Shown here: positions 34,046-44,825 of the stretch, in pieces
Layout: each line of letters starts with the position of its first letter
Position numbering within the stretch: the stretch's first letter is position 1
NCBI RefSeq assembly: GCF_013386765.1
Contig: NZ_JACARE010000015.1
Coordinates: 1-64,000, forward strand
Direction of reading: 5' to 3'
Source: Pseudomonas yamanorum
Lineage (GTDB): Bacteria > Pseudomonadota > Gammaproteobacteria > Pseudomonadales > Pseudomonadaceae
Length of the DNA: 64,000 bases
Notes under the pieces: model-generated
Told to the model about the DNA's origin: nothing
The model's database searches: none
The model's input: the letters and a program-made list of their open reading frames with translations, nothing else
Position numbers and translations under genes: made by a program

Positions 34046-35128
34046 TTACCGGCCTGGAGTTTTGATCAGGTGTTCGTAGATCGCCTCGCGGCGCTCGCCG
34101 AGAATCAGGCGCACCACGGGATTGGCGAACCAATGCTCCAGCAGATGGGCGTCAACGGGCTTGCCCTGGCGCTCTTCCTGATTTTGTCGGGCCTTGTCCC
34201 ACCAAACCGGGCCACACGCCTGGTCGAACTCGTTTTCATGTTCGTAGCAGCCGTAGAGGATTTCCCGGATGAACTGCTGCTGATGCTTGGGCAATGCCAG
34301 GGTGATCAGCTTGTACATCAGGCGTTGCAGGCGCGGCGGGCGGGGCAGGTGGGCCGACACCTGGCGCGTGTCGTCCAAAGCCGTGACGCTGGTGGGGTTC
34401 GCCGCATGTTTGGCGATCCACGCCTTGACCTTGGCCCGGAACAGCTGCTTGCGGCTCCAGTAGTGGTGGATCAGGTCCGGGCATTCACGCACGTTGAGGG
34501 TGCGATAGGCAGCGATGGACAGGCAGAACTCTTCCAGGGTGTAGGCGCCCTGGGCATGGGGAAACAGTTCGTCCATCAACTCGATCGAGCGGTCGAGGAT
34601 GTGCGCGTCCTGCTGCGTCAGGCCCATGACCCCGGAATTGAGGGTCATCATGTCGTCGTCGGCCACGCCCATGTCCAGCAGGCGCTGGTACAAGGCGCTG
34701 TACAGGATGCTTTCGTGGTTGTCGCCGTATTTGGTGTAGAAGGCGTTGCACAGCAGGGTGCCGGGCTGCACACGCTCAAACAACGCCAGGGGCGAATGGT
34801 GGAAAAACGTGTCGGTGTCGATCAGCAGCGCCACTTCGGATTCTTGCAGTACTTGCCGCAGCACCACGTGCTTGGTGCGAAAGTGGTAGCCATGAGGTTC
34901 GCACCAGCGTTTGCGCGTGGCTTCGTCCAGCGGGCGCACCGTCACCGGCAACAGGCGATAGGGTTCGGGGTTGTCGCTGAAGACCTGGATGTCGAGGCCG
35001 GCATCCGGCGTATCCCGCAGAAAGGCCAGGGCGCTGGCGATGCTGAATACGGCTTCCTGATGGTAAGTCTCTGCGCCGAACACGAGGTAGACCAATTGCG
35101 GGCGGGACATCGGGGTGGCTGTATTCAT
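34046..35128 (-). CDS. Unknown protein with a glycosyltransferase-A-like fold
   Basis: A 360-residue cytoplasmic protein, conserved in pseudomonads as far as I recall but without a known function. The first third looks like a GT-A nucleotide-sugar fold: PQLVYLVFGAETYHQEAVFS, then ALLIDTDTFFHHSPL near residue 120 with a DTD motif in the place of the metal-binding DxD. The middle has TLNSGVMGL, which resembles the conserved NSGxM of family 8/32-like transferases. The start was set at ATG 35128 (MNTATPMSR), though M7 is also possible. It sits between a binding-protein gene and metF on one strand. Confidence 0.6.
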   Translation of the reverse strand: MNTATPMSRPQLVYLVFGAETYHQEAVFSIASALAFLRDTPDAGLDIQVFSDNPEPYRLLPVTVRPLDEATRKRWCEPHGYHFRTKHVVLRQVLQESEVALLIDTDTFFHHSPLALFERVQPGTLLCNAFYTKYGDNHESILYSALYQRLLDMGVADDDMMTLNSGVMGLTQQDAHILDRSIELMDELFPHAQGAYTLEEFCLSIAAYRTLNVRECPDLIHHYWSRKQLFRAKVKAWIAKHAANPTSVTALDDTRQVSAHLPRPPRLQRLMYKLITLALPKHQQQFIREILYGCYEHENEFDQACGPVWWDKARQNQEERQGKPVDAHLLEHWFANPVVRLILGERREAIYEHLIKTPGR

Positions 35129-35203
35129 GAACTGCAGAATTCCGTGTACGTTTAGAACGGCAAAGGCCCTCATTATGAGGGCCTTGGCATTTCGGGACAG
35201 ACC

Positions 35204-36049
35204 TTAGCGTGGCAGCTTCAGGTTGTTCCAGACAGCGAGGCTTGGCTCAGCCTGGTTCAGGGTATAGAAGTGCAGCCCTGGTGCGCCACCTTGCAACAAT
35301 TGTTCACACATTTCGCTGATGACCTGTTCGCCGAACGCCTGGATGCTCTTGACGTCGTCGCCGTAGGCTTCCAGTTGTTTACGAATCCAGCGTGGGATTT
35401 CCGCGCCGCAGGCGTCAGAGAAACGCGCCAGTTTGCTGTAGTTGGTGATCGGCATGATGCCCGGCACGACCGGGATGTTCACACCCATCGCCTGTACACG
35501 CTCAACGAAGTAGAAGTAGCTCTCGGCGTTGAAGAAGTACTGGGTGATCGCACTGTTGGCGCCGGCGTTGGCTTTGCGCACGAAGTTCTGCAAATCGTCT
35601 TCGAAATTGCGCGCCTGGGGGTGCATCTCCGGATAAGCGGCCACTTCGATATGGAAGTGATCACCGGTTTCTTCACGGATGAAGCTCACCAGGTCATTGG
35701 CGTAGCGCAGCTCGCCGCTGGCCATGCCCATGCCGGACGGCAGGTCACCGCGCAGGGCGACGATGCGCTTGATGCCGGCTTGCTTGTATTGGGTCAGCAG
35801 GCCGCGCAGGTCGGCCTTGCTGTCGCCCACGCAGGACAAATGCGGAGCCGCAGGTACTTTGATTTGGCTTTCCAGCTGCAGCACGGTGTTGATCGTGCGA
35901 TCGCGGGTGGAGCCGCCGGCACCGTAGGTGCAGGAGAAGAAATCGGGGTTGAAGCTGGCCAACTGCTTGGCGGTCGCCATCAGTTTTTCATGCCCAGCAT
36001 CGGTCTTGGTCGGGAAGAACTCGAAGCTGTAGCGGCGGTCTTGGGACAT
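35204..36049 (-). CDS. metF: Methylenetetrahydrofolate reductase
   Basis: A 281-residue TIM-barrel flavoenzyme that reduces 5,10-methylene-THF to 5-methyl-THF for methionine synthesis. SFEFFPTKTDAGHEKL at the N-terminus holds the catalytic Glu; SCTYGAGGSTRDRT, RIVALRGDLPSG and GIMPITNYSKLARFSDACG are family hallmarks. I chose ATG 36049 (MSQDRRYS); the ATG at 36055 is too close to AGGT. With ahcY upstream on the same strand it forms part of the methyl cycle, although a REPIN separates them. Confidence 0.94.
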   Translation of the reverse strand: MSQDRRYSFEFFPTKTDAGHEKLMATAKQLASFNPDFFSCTYGAGGSTRDRTINTVLQLESQIKVPAAPHLSCVGDSKADLRGLLTQYKQAGIKRIVALRGDLPSGMGMASGELRYANDLVSFIREETGDHFHIEVAAYPEMHPQARNFEDDLQNFVRKANAGANSAITQYFFNAESYFYFVERVQAMGVNIPVVPGIMPITNYSKLARFSDACGAEIPRWIRKQLEAYGDDVKSIQAFGEQVISEMCEQLLQGGAPGLHFYTLNQAEPSLAVWNNLKLPR

Positions 36050-36096
36050 GGTCATACCTATGGAAACTCATAAAGCCAGAAGGCGCACACCGTCAA

Positions 36097-36199
36097 TGTG
36101 GGAGCGGGCTTGTGTGGGAGCCGGGCTTGCCCGCGATGCAGGCACCTCGGTGCGTCAGTCACACCGAGGTGATGCTATCGCAGGCAAGCCAGCTCCCAC
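36097..36199. repeat. REPIN with an extra truncated 5' unit, metF/ahcY
   Basis: TGTGGGAGCGGGCTTG is cut short and followed at once by a complete TGTGGGAGCCGGGCTTGCCC..inverted-copy pair. This is a nested or tandem REP arrangement. Confidence 0.85.
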
Positions 36200-36224
36200 T
36201 TAAAGCCGGTGCCTACAGTAGGAC

Positions 36225-37778
<1,554 letters not shown>

Positions 37779-37959
37779 TCAATCGAAGATGACCGTTTTG
37801 AAGCGGAGGCGATTATAGCCGCCTGCGCCTGACTTCTAAAGCCTTTCTGTCGGCGGCATGAAGATCGCTCATGGGGCTGATAGGCAATGGCTCATAGAGC
37901 TTGGGCCCGGCCTCTGCCATGATGTTGCCCATCATTTCGCAACACGCTTTGGAGTGAAC

Positions 37960-38364
37960 ATGAACTTCCACACCCGCAAATGGGTAAAACCCGAAGACCT
38001 CAACCCCAACGGCACTCTGTTCGGTGGCAGCCTGCTGCGCTGGATCGACGAAGAAGCGGCCATCTACGCGATTGTCCAGTTGGGCAACCAGCGGGTGGTG
38101 ACCAAGTACATCTCCGAAATCAACTTCGTCAGCGCCTCGCGCCAGGGCGACATCATCGAACTGGGCATCACCGCCACCGAGTTCGGCCGCACCTCCATCA
38201 CCCTGACCTGCGAGGTGCGCAACAAGATCACCCGCAAGAGCATCCTGACCGTGGAAAAAATGGTCTTCGTCAACCTGGGTGAAGACGGCTTGCCGGCGCC
38301 CCATGGCCGCACCGAGATCAAATATGTGAAGGATCAGTTTCAGGAAGACGGCCTCAGCGAATAA
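37960..38364 (+). CDS. Acyl-CoA thioesterase, hotdog fold (YciA-like)
   Basis: A 134-residue single-hotdog protein. The family signature is DLNPNGTLFGGSLLRWIDEEAA (residues ~12-33), followed by FVSASRQGDIIELGITATEFGRTS and a basic IKYVKDQF tail. It hydrolyses acyl-CoA thioesters in the cytoplasm. I chose ATG 37960 (MNFHTRKW) with GGAG 7 nt upstream; the in-frame ATG 37858 would add 34 unrelated residues. It is divergent from ahcY. Confidence 0.85.
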   Translation: MNFHTRKWVKPEDLNPNGTLFGGSLLRWIDEEAAIYAIVQLGNQRVVTKYISEINFVSASRQGDIIELGITATEFGRTSITLTCEVRNKITRKSILTVEKMVFVNLGEDGLPAPHGRTEIKYVKDQFQEDGLSE

Positions 38365-38418
38365 CGTCGTGCGGGCGTGACTTGTTTTGCAAGACGCTTC
38401 CGGATGGATCGTTCCAGG

Positions 38419-38455
38419 CTCTCTCGTCACACAGGACTACACCCTGTAGAGAGAG
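38419..38455 (+). promoter_or_regulatory. Hairpin that sequesters the ribosome-binding site of the ExoU-like gene
   Basis: CTCTCTC (38419-38425) pairs with GAGAGAG (38449-38455). Inside, ACAGG pairs with CCTGT. GAGAGAG is the only Shine-Dalgarno-like sequence before ATG 38462, so the folded form should hide it. It could act as a thermometer or a target for a regulator. Confidence 0.55.
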
Positions 38456-38461
38456 TCGACA

Positions 38462-40429
38462 ATGGAACTGTTAAACCCTGCTCAGCCTTCATACCCTCAA
38501 ACTTCGCCAGCCGCTGCCCGAGACATCGTGGGCAGTGGCCTGTCAGCGGCATTCGACACGGCCTCGGCACCGGTTGTCCAAAGGAGTGGCCACGCTACCG
38601 TTCAACCCCAAGGTACGAAAACGTCCCTGGTAGACGGCGCAGGTGAACGCAACCTGGCGTTGAGTCGCTACCCGAATGGCGTTGTGGAAGTGACGCTGTC
38701 CCCACCGCCGATCACTCAACTGGTACTCAGTGGCGGCGGTGCCAAGGGCATTGCCTATCCGGGCGTGGTCCAGGCGCTTGAAGATAGAAATGCCCTGAAG
38801 GATATCCGCAGTATTTCAGGCTCATCTGCCGGCGGTATTTCGGCAGCCCTTCTGGCCAGTGGGATGGGGGCCAAGGGCTTCGACACGCTGTCGGACCGCC
38901 TTGAATTGCCCAAGCTGCTGAACAGCAAATACGCCATTCCCGCTTGGCTGCAGGATGCGAGCTCGAGTGTCGGGAAGGTGGCGGGCAAGGTCAGCAGCCT
39001 GGCAGAGGTTTTGTTTAACGTGTTGCCACGCCTTGGCTCCAAGGCCGAACCCCTGGAGGCATTGGTGCGCGACGAGTCGCGAAAGACGGTGCTGGCGCAC
39101 ATTGCCGATTTGCCCAGGGACCAGCGCACACCACAAATCCTGGCGATTGCGGACAAATTAAGTGCGGGCGGCGCGACGACGTTCGGTGATTTGCAGGTGT
39201 TGAGCCGGCATATCCCGGCAATCAAAGAGCTCAATATCACGGGTACCGGCTTGTTCGATGGCCGACCGCAATTGGTGGTGTTCAATGCCAGTCTCACGCC
39301 GGACATGGACATCGCGCGCGCCGCGCATATTTCGGGGGCGCTGCCGGTGGTGTTCAAGGCGCCGCAGGAGCAAGGGCATGGGTTTCAGGAAAACGGCGAG
39401 AAAACCTTCTTTCAGGATGGCGGCCTGCTGCTCAACACTCCCGCCACTGACTTTTTCCAGCGCACGTTTCCCGCCAGTGCACTCGCCGATACTGAACAAC
39501 TGATCTTGAAGTTCGACGGTGATGAGCCCGCGGCGGTGCGCGGCAGTCGCCTTGACGGTTTCAAGGACGGGTTTCTCGGGATCCCGAACGCGGCCAATCA
39601 TGAGCTGATGGCCTCGAAACTCAACGTCATGAAGGATCAGACGGTCGTTATGCCATTGAAGACCGGGATGGGTGACTTCAGCGGATTTCTCAACGGCACG
39701 ATCAATTTCACCATGCCGCTGGAGGTCAAGAATCACCTGCAGGAACTCGCACGGGCTGCGGTGAATGCCCATATGGAAAAACGCTCTGAAGTGCGGGAGC
39801 AGTATTTATTCGGCTCGATTGAAGGTGCTGTGTTGGCCATGAGCGATTCCATGCTTGCCAGCGAAAAGGACGCACTTGAGCAGGACGAAGCGTCCAGTGA
39901 CGTGCTGCGTTTTCGAAACGAAGCCCGGCAGGGGCTTGCCATGCTTGATAAGGCTGTCGCGTCGGCCAATACCGGCGATCGGCTGCAAATGACGCCTGAA
40001 TTGGCGTCGGCGTTGCGTAACCTGGACGCCCTGGCCAGCCGCCTGGAATACGTCGAGTGGCTGGGAGTTCGCCTCAATGATGCGGACAAGCCCAATTTTC
40101 AGCAGCTGCTGCAAGCGCCGCATCAGAACGCCTCAAGGGTCCTGGCCAGTGCCATCAGCGAAATGAAAAAGCGCAATATCGCGGTGATCGCCGACAACTT
40201 CACTCGGGAGGTTCTCTATCCCTCGTTGTTTCGCCCGGGCCAGCCGGATTCGAATGTCGCCCTGCTGCGTCGGGTTGAACACAACCTGGGCCGGGCAACG
40301 ACGCCGGCCCAGGTCAACCAGGCGCTCGATGACATCGTTGAAAACTACGTGGCACGTAATAAACCCTGGTCGCAGCCGGGGCGCTCCACGACAGTGGAAA
40401 TGGCCAAGGCATGGCGCCTGGCGGTTTAG
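38462..40429 (+). CDS. ExoU-like patatin phospholipase effector
   Basis: A 655-residue protein close in length and layout to the type III effector ExoU. The first ~75 residues are Ser/Pro/Ala-rich with no hydrophobic signal peptide, as in type III secretion signals. The patatin domain carries the oxyanion loop LSGGGAKGIAYPG, the nucleophile S122 in GSSAGG and the catalytic D319 in FFQDGG; the Ser-Asp spacing of 197 compares with ~202 in ExoU. The C-terminal ~250 residues are helical and may be the membrane-localising part. No SpcU-type chaperone and no secretion genes lie nearby. I saw no convincing hrp or ExsA box. Confidence 0.8.
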   Translation: MELLNPAQPSYPQTSPAAARDIVGSGLSAAFDTASAPVVQRSGHATVQPQGTKTSLVDGAGERNLALSRYPNGVVEVTLSPPPITQLVLSGGGAKGIAYPGVVQALEDRNALKDIRSISGSSAGGISAALLASGMGAKGFDTLSDRLELPKLLNSKYAIPAWLQDASSSVGKVAGKVSSLAEVLFNVLPRLGSKAEPLEALVRDESRKTVLAHIADLPRDQRTPQILAIADKLSAGGATTFGDLQVLSRHIPAIKELNITGTGLFDGRPQLVVFNASLTPDMDIARAAHISGALPVVFKAPQEQGHGFQENGEKTFFQDGGLLLNTPATDFFQRTFPASALADTEQLILKFDGDEPAAVRGSRLDGFKDGFLGIPNAANHELMASKLNVMKDQTVVMPLKTGMGDFSGFLNGTINFTMPLEVKNHLQELARAAVNAHMEKRSEVREQYLFGSIEGAVLAMSDSMLASEKDALEQDEASSDVLRFRNEARQGLAMLDKAVASANTGDRLQMTPELASALRNLDALASRLEYVEWLGVRLNDADKPNFQQLLQAPHQNASRVLASAISEMKKRNIAVIADNFTREVLYPSLFRPGQPDSNVALLRRVEHNLGRATTPAQVNQALDDIVENYVARNKPWSQPGRSTTVEMAKAWRLAV

Positions 40430-40492
40430 TGGCTGAACAGTCCTGAACGCCGCGTGTCGTAGCTAAAAGCACACAACGGATTCAGGAACGCC

Positions 40493-41377
40493 ATGGCCAC
40501 TGAAAAAGACGGCAAGACCCCCAACCTGTCGCAGGAAGAGCAGCACGACGTCGACAAGAACCAGCCGCCTCGCGCGGCGGTTCTGCACGAAATCATCCGC
40601 ACCCAAGGCGACCAGGAACTGGAGCGTACCGTGGCGGCACTGTGGTGGTCGGCGCTGGCCGCCGGCCTGACCATGGGCCTGTCTTTGATGGGCATGGGTT
40701 TGCTCAACTCGCGGCTGCCGGATGGCGAAGGGTTCAAGGTGATTGCCAGTTTTGGCTACTGCGCAGGCTTTCTTGCGGTGATTCTCGCGCGCCAGCAACT
40801 GTTCACCGAAAACACCCTGACGGCGGTGTTGCCGGTGATGAGCAAGCCCTCCCTGGGCAATGCCGGGCGCCTGTTGCGGCTGTGGACAGTGGTGCTGGTG
40901 GGCAACCTGTGCGGCACCTTGCTGGTGGCGTATGTGATGCTGCACCTGCCGATCTTCGACACCAAGACCGACCTGGCCTTCCTGGAAATCGGGCGCAAGG
41001 TCATGGAAAACGACCCCGGGCAGATGTTCGCCAAGGGCATCGTGTCCGGCTGGATGATTGCCACCATGGTCTGGATGATCCCGTCCATGGAAAGCGCCAA
41101 GCTCTGGATCATCATCTTGATCACCTACCTGATGGCGCTCGGGGATTTCACCCACATCGTGGTGGGCTCGGCGGAAGTGTCGTACCTGGTGTTTGCCGGC
41201 GAGTTGCCGTGGAAAGACTTCTGGCTGATCTTTGCCGGACCGACGCTGGCGGGCAATATCATCGGCGGCAGCTTCATCTTTGCGCTGATCAGCCACGCGC
41301 AGATTCGCAGCGAAAGCAGCCTGCCGGGCAAGGTTGCCGACCCGCGTCACCCTCAGAAGATCAGCAAGGAGCCGTAA
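40493..41377 (+). CDS. Formate/nitrite transporter family channel (FocA/YfdC-like)
   Basis: A 294-residue membrane protein with six hydrophobic segments and FNT-type stretches: SALAAGLTMGLSLMGMG, VILARQQLFTENTLTAVLPV (the re-entrant TEN loop), LGDFTHIVVGSAEV and GPTLAGNIIGGSFIFA. A charged 40-residue cytoplasmic N-terminus (KTPNLSQEEQHDVDKNQ) matches YfdC-like members. It probably passes a small monovalent anion such as formate or nitrite; which one is unclear. It follows the ExoU-like gene after 63 nt but is probably independent. Confidence 0.88.
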   Translation: MATEKDGKTPNLSQEEQHDVDKNQPPRAAVLHEIIRTQGDQELERTVAALWWSALAAGLTMGLSLMGMGLLNSRLPDGEGFKVIASFGYCAGFLAVILARQQLFTENTLTAVLPVMSKPSLGNAGRLLRLWTVVLVGNLCGTLLVAYVMLHLPIFDTKTDLAFLEIGRKVMENDPGQMFAKGIVSGWMIATMVWMIPSMESAKLWIIILITYLMALGDFTHIVVGSAEVSYLVFAGELPWKDFWLIFAGPTLAGNIIGGSFIFALISHAQIRSESSLPGKVADPRHPQKISKEP

Positions 41378-41442
41378 GCCGATTCGTCATAAATGAATGG
41401 CAAAGTCGCGGCGCGGCTTTTCATTCATCAAGAAGGATCTTT

Positions 41443-43305
41443 ATGCGGGCTTCCCCTCTTTTCCCATGGCGAAGGCTATTGGGGCTGGTGCTGGTATCAG
41501 GTGTGTTGGGTTCTGCGCAGGCCAGGGATGAGGGTGCAGACCCCTCCGTGACCGTCGAGAAAATGGCTCAGTCATTTGTGATCAACGCCGACGGCAGCTA
41601 TGTGCAGGACTACGAGTCCGTGATGCGCATCAACGAAGAACGTGGCATACGGTCCCGCGCGCAGCAGCCGGTGAGTTACAACCGTTCTCTGGATACGCTG
41701 GAGATTGTCGAGGCGTTCACCCAAAAGCCTGACGGACGCAAGGTGGCGGTGAGTGCAGAGCAGATCAAGGAACAGCAGGAACGGGCTTCCGCCGATTCAC
41801 CCATGTTCCAGGACTCTCGGGTCAAGGTGGTGATCTTCCCCGAGGTGGCGGTGGGTGATCGCCTGACCCTGCGTTACCGGCTCGTGCGCAAGACCGCGCT
41901 GTTCCCCGGCGAATTTATTGACTCCGCATCGCCAAGCCTTTATCCGATGGAGCAGTTCAACCTCACCTACGATTTGCCGGCGGATAAACCACTGTACGTC
42001 GACGCCAAAGGATTCAACGCTTCCACGCCGGCGGCCGCGCCCGGGCGCAAGGTGTATCGCTGGGACTACGTGCCTGCGGAAAAAACCCGACCCGAGCAAG
42101 GCGCCGTGGCCTACATGGATTACGGCCAGCACCTGGCGGTCTCGACCTTCCCGAGTTACCGGGCGTTGGCCAAGGCCTACGATGCCCGGGCTACCGTCGA
42201 AGTGACCCCGGCCATCACCGCATTGGCGAACCAACTCACGGCCAACCTGCCAACACCCCGGGCCAAGGCGTTGGTGTTGAGTGACTGGGTACGCCGGAAC
42301 ATCCGGTATGTGGCGGTGTACATCAATGCGGGCGGAGTGGTTCCCCACGCTGCGCAGTCGGTGCTGGAAAACCGCTACGGTGACTGCAAGGACCATGTGG
42401 CCTTGCTTGAAGCGTTGCTCAAGGCCGTCGCCATTGAAAGCTCCCCGGCGCTGATCAGCTACGGCAGTGCGTACACCTTGCCCAAGGTCGCGGCGTTGAG
42501 CCCGATCAACCACGCAATCACCTATATCCCCAGCCTGGACCTGTTCCTGGATTCGACCGCGACCGGCACGGCCGCCGGTTACCTGCCCAACCCCGATCTG
42601 GACAAGCCGGTGTTGTTGACCCGTACCGGCGAGATGGGCCATACGCCAGCGACCCAGGCTGGCAAGGAATCCAATGAGCTGGTGTTCAAGGTGGATGACA
42701 GCGGTGCGGCAGACTTTACCCTGGCCAAGCGTCTGGAAGGGTGGCGCGCGGAGTTTGCCCGTGCCTGGATCAAATCGATGAAACCGGCGGACCGTGATTT
42801 GATGATCCAGAAAATTTTGCACGGTTATGGCCAGGCGGGCAGCGGCACCCTGCAAACCGACGCCCTCGACAGCGACGCCCCAAGCTTCAATGCCATGATG
42901 GTGGGGCGTACGGACAACCTGGTGAATGTGCCCGGCCCGATCGGGGTGCCAGCATTGAGCAGCCTGGGCGGAGGGATTGCCCAGGAGGTGTTTGGCTTTG
43001 CCGTGGAAAAAGACCGCACGCAGGCCTTCACCTGCATTTCCGGAGAGACCCGTGAGACGGCCCGGTTCGAGTTTCCCAAGACCCTCAATATTCTGGCGGT
43101 GCCCAAGGCGGTGTCGCTCAAGGGCGCCGGCTTCGAGTACAGCGCCACCTATTCCCGGGAGGGCAACACCGTGCTGATTTCACGCACGGCCAGGTTTGCC
43201 CACCCGCAAGCGGTGTGCAGCGCCGAACTCTTCGCGCAGATGAAACCGGTGATCCAGGCCATGGCCAATGACCTGAAGAGCCAGATCGTCGTGCAGACGC
43301 TTTGA
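41443..43305 (+). CDS. Exported DUF3857/transglutaminase-like protein
   Basis: A 620-residue protein with a signal peptide (residues ~1-27, ending AQA). An N-terminal DUF3857 domain (SVTVEKMAQSFVINADGSYV..YESVMRINEERG) precedes a transglutaminase-like domain in which ENRYGDCKDHVALLEALL gives the catalytic Cys region; a following His (PINHAITYI) and Asp (DLFLDSTAT) complete a triad. The family's biochemical role is unknown; secretion implies a periplasmic cysteine protease or amidase. The start is ATG 41443 with AAGGAT upstream; the frame reaches back to 40642 only through the overlapping FNT gene. Confidence 0.85.
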   Translation: MRASPLFPWRRLLGLVLVSGVLGSAQARDEGADPSVTVEKMAQSFVINADGSYVQDYESVMRINEERGIRSRAQQPVSYNRSLDTLEIVEAFTQKPDGRKVAVSAEQIKEQQERASADSPMFQDSRVKVVIFPEVAVGDRLTLRYRLVRKTALFPGEFIDSASPSLYPMEQFNLTYDLPADKPLYVDAKGFNASTPAAAPGRKVYRWDYVPAEKTRPEQGAVAYMDYGQHLAVSTFPSYRALAKAYDARATVEVTPAITALANQLTANLPTPRAKALVLSDWVRRNIRYVAVYINAGGVVPHAAQSVLENRYGDCKDHVALLEALLKAVAIESSPALISYGSAYTLPKVAALSPINHAITYIPSLDLFLDSTATGTAAGYLPNPDLDKPVLLTRTGEMGHTPATQAGKESNELVFKVDDSGAADFTLAKRLEGWRAEFARAWIKSMKPADRDLMIQKILHGYGQAGSGTLQTDALDSDAPSFNAMMVGRTDNLVNVPGPIGVPALSSLGGGIAQEVFGFAVEKDRTQAFTCISGETRETARFEFPKTLNILAVPKAVSLKGAGFEYSATYSREGNTVLISRTARFAHPQAVCSAELFAQMKPVIQAMANDLKSQIVVQTL

Positions 43306-43314
43306 CCGTCGGCT

Positions 43315-44571
43315 TCAGTGGTGAGCCTCGGGAGCAGGCTCATCCTTGGTCACATGCTTGACCAGCTTGCCGATGCTCAAGCCCTGCAACAGGATCGACG
43401 ACAGCACCACGATGTAGGTGATGCTCAGCAGCAAGTCACGCTCCGGGCCCAGCGGCAGGGCCAGGGCCAGTGCCACTGAAACCCCGCCGCGCAAGCCGCC
43501 CCACGTCAGGATGCGGATGGTGCCGCGAGGCACCGTGCGCCAGCGCCGCAACAGCAGGATCGCCGGGGCCACTGTCAGCAGGCGTGACAACAGGATTGCC
43601 ACGGCCAGCAAACTGGCCGCCAGCACATGCAGCCAGTTGAACGGCAACAGCAAAAGCTCCATGCCGATCAGTGCGAACAGCAGCGCGTTGAGCATGTCAT
43701 CGAGCAGTTCCCAGAAACCGTCCAGGTAGCGCCGGGTCATGTCGTTCATCGCCAGCTTGCGGCCCAGGTTGCCGATGATCAGCCCCGCGACCACCATCGC
43801 AATCGGCGCCGAGACGTGCAGTTCGGTGGCCATGGCCGAGCCGCCGATCACCAGGGCGAGGGTCAGCATCACTTCGATCTGATACTGCTCGATGCTCTTG
43901 ATCATCAAGTACACGATGTAGCCGATCAGCCCGCCGAACACCACGCCACCAATCGCCTCATGGGCAAACAGCATGGCAGTGGCGCCGACCGTGGGCGTCT
44001 CGCCCAACTGCGCGATGCCCAGCAACACGGTGAACACCACCACCGCCGTGCCGTCGTTGAACAGCGACTCGCCGACGATCGTGGTTTTCAGCGGTTTGGA
44101 TGCGTTGGCGGTCCGCAGCACGCCGAGCACGGCAATCGGGTCGGTGGGGGAAATCAGCGCGCCGAACAGCAGGCAGTACAGGAAGCTCACGTGCCAGCCG
44201 AACAGGGCAAAGATGTAGTAGGCCAGGCTGCCGATCACTACGGTGGCGATCAATACGCCGAAGGTGGCGAGCAGGCCGATGGGCCAGCGGTAGCTGCGCA
44301 GGTCGCTCAGGTTGACGTGCAAGGCGCCGGCGAACAGCAGGAACGAGAGCATCCAGTTCATCAGCAAGTCGCCGAAGTCGATCTGGCCGATCAACTGCTG
44401 GATGCGCTCTTCAAGGCCGGGGTAACCGATAAAGCTCAAGCCTTGCAGCAGCAGGGAAAACATCAGCGCCGTCACCATCACGCCGATGGTGGGCGGCAGG
44501 CCGATGAAGCGGTAGTTCACATAAGTGAGCAGGGTGGTCAGGCAAATAAACGCAGCGACAAGTTCAAGCAT
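43315..44571 (-). CDS. Sodium/proton antiporter, CPA1 family
   Basis: A 418-residue membrane protein with about twelve hydrophobic segments. CPA1 motifs are clear: LFGALISPTDPIAVLGVLR (TDP) and TIVGESLFNDGTAVVVFTVLLG (the ND ion-binding pair), then ILTWGGLRGGVSVALALALP near residue 355. It exchanges Na+ or K+ for H+ across the inner membrane. It is convergent with the DUF3857 gene (9 nt apart). The protein ends with a short charged tail. Confidence 0.9.
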   Translation of the reverse strand: MLELVAAFICLTTLLTYVNYRFIGLPPTIGVMVTALMFSLLLQGLSFIGYPGLEERIQQLIGQIDFGDLLMNWMLSFLLFAGALHVNLSDLRSYRWPIGLLATFGVLIATVVIGSLAYYIFALFGWHVSFLYCLLFGALISPTDPIAVLGVLRTANASKPLKTTIVGESLFNDGTAVVVFTVLLGIAQLGETPTVGATAMLFAHEAIGGVVFGGLIGYIVYLMIKSIEQYQIEVMLTLALVIGGSAMATELHVSAPIAMVVAGLIIGNLGRKLAMNDMTRRYLDGFWELLDDMLNALLFALIGMELLLLPFNWLHVLAASLLAVAILLSRLLTVAPAILLLRRWRTVPRGTIRILTWGGLRGGVSVALALALPLGPERDLLLSITYIVVLSSILLQGLSIGKLVKHVTKDEPAPEAHH

Positions 44572-44825
44572 CCGGGGTCCTTGGATGGGGAGTGAGTAGT
44601 GAGTTGGATAGGTGGACCGCAGCGAGGCGGCGACGTTGCAAGCAGATGGAGAAAAGTGCCGTCAGGCATACGCATGCCCACGCTCGGGTCGATGAGGATC
44701 GGGCAGCAGCAAAAAATTATGGGTAGAGGTCTTTGCGCAACTGAGTGCGGCGTGGTTGGCTTTAGTATAAACAAGTGCTGACATATGGCGCATCAATTCT
44801 GCTGTTTCTGACTGGGGAGTCACGA

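Noticed and set aside
37858..37959. Upstream in-frame ATG for the thioesterase
   Set aside because: It would add 34 unrelated residues. ATG 37960 has a well-placed GGAG and matches the family start.
38365..38461. HrpL (hrp box) or ExsA site before the ExoU-like gene
   Set aside because: Neither GGAAC-N15/16-CCAC nor an ExsA-like A-rich element could be made out; only a weak GGAT..CACACA resemblance.
40642..41442. N-terminal extension of the DUF3857 gene through the FNT gene
   Set aside because: The extension is out of frame with a clear membrane channel gene. The internal ATG 41443 has a ribosome-binding site and begins a signal peptide.
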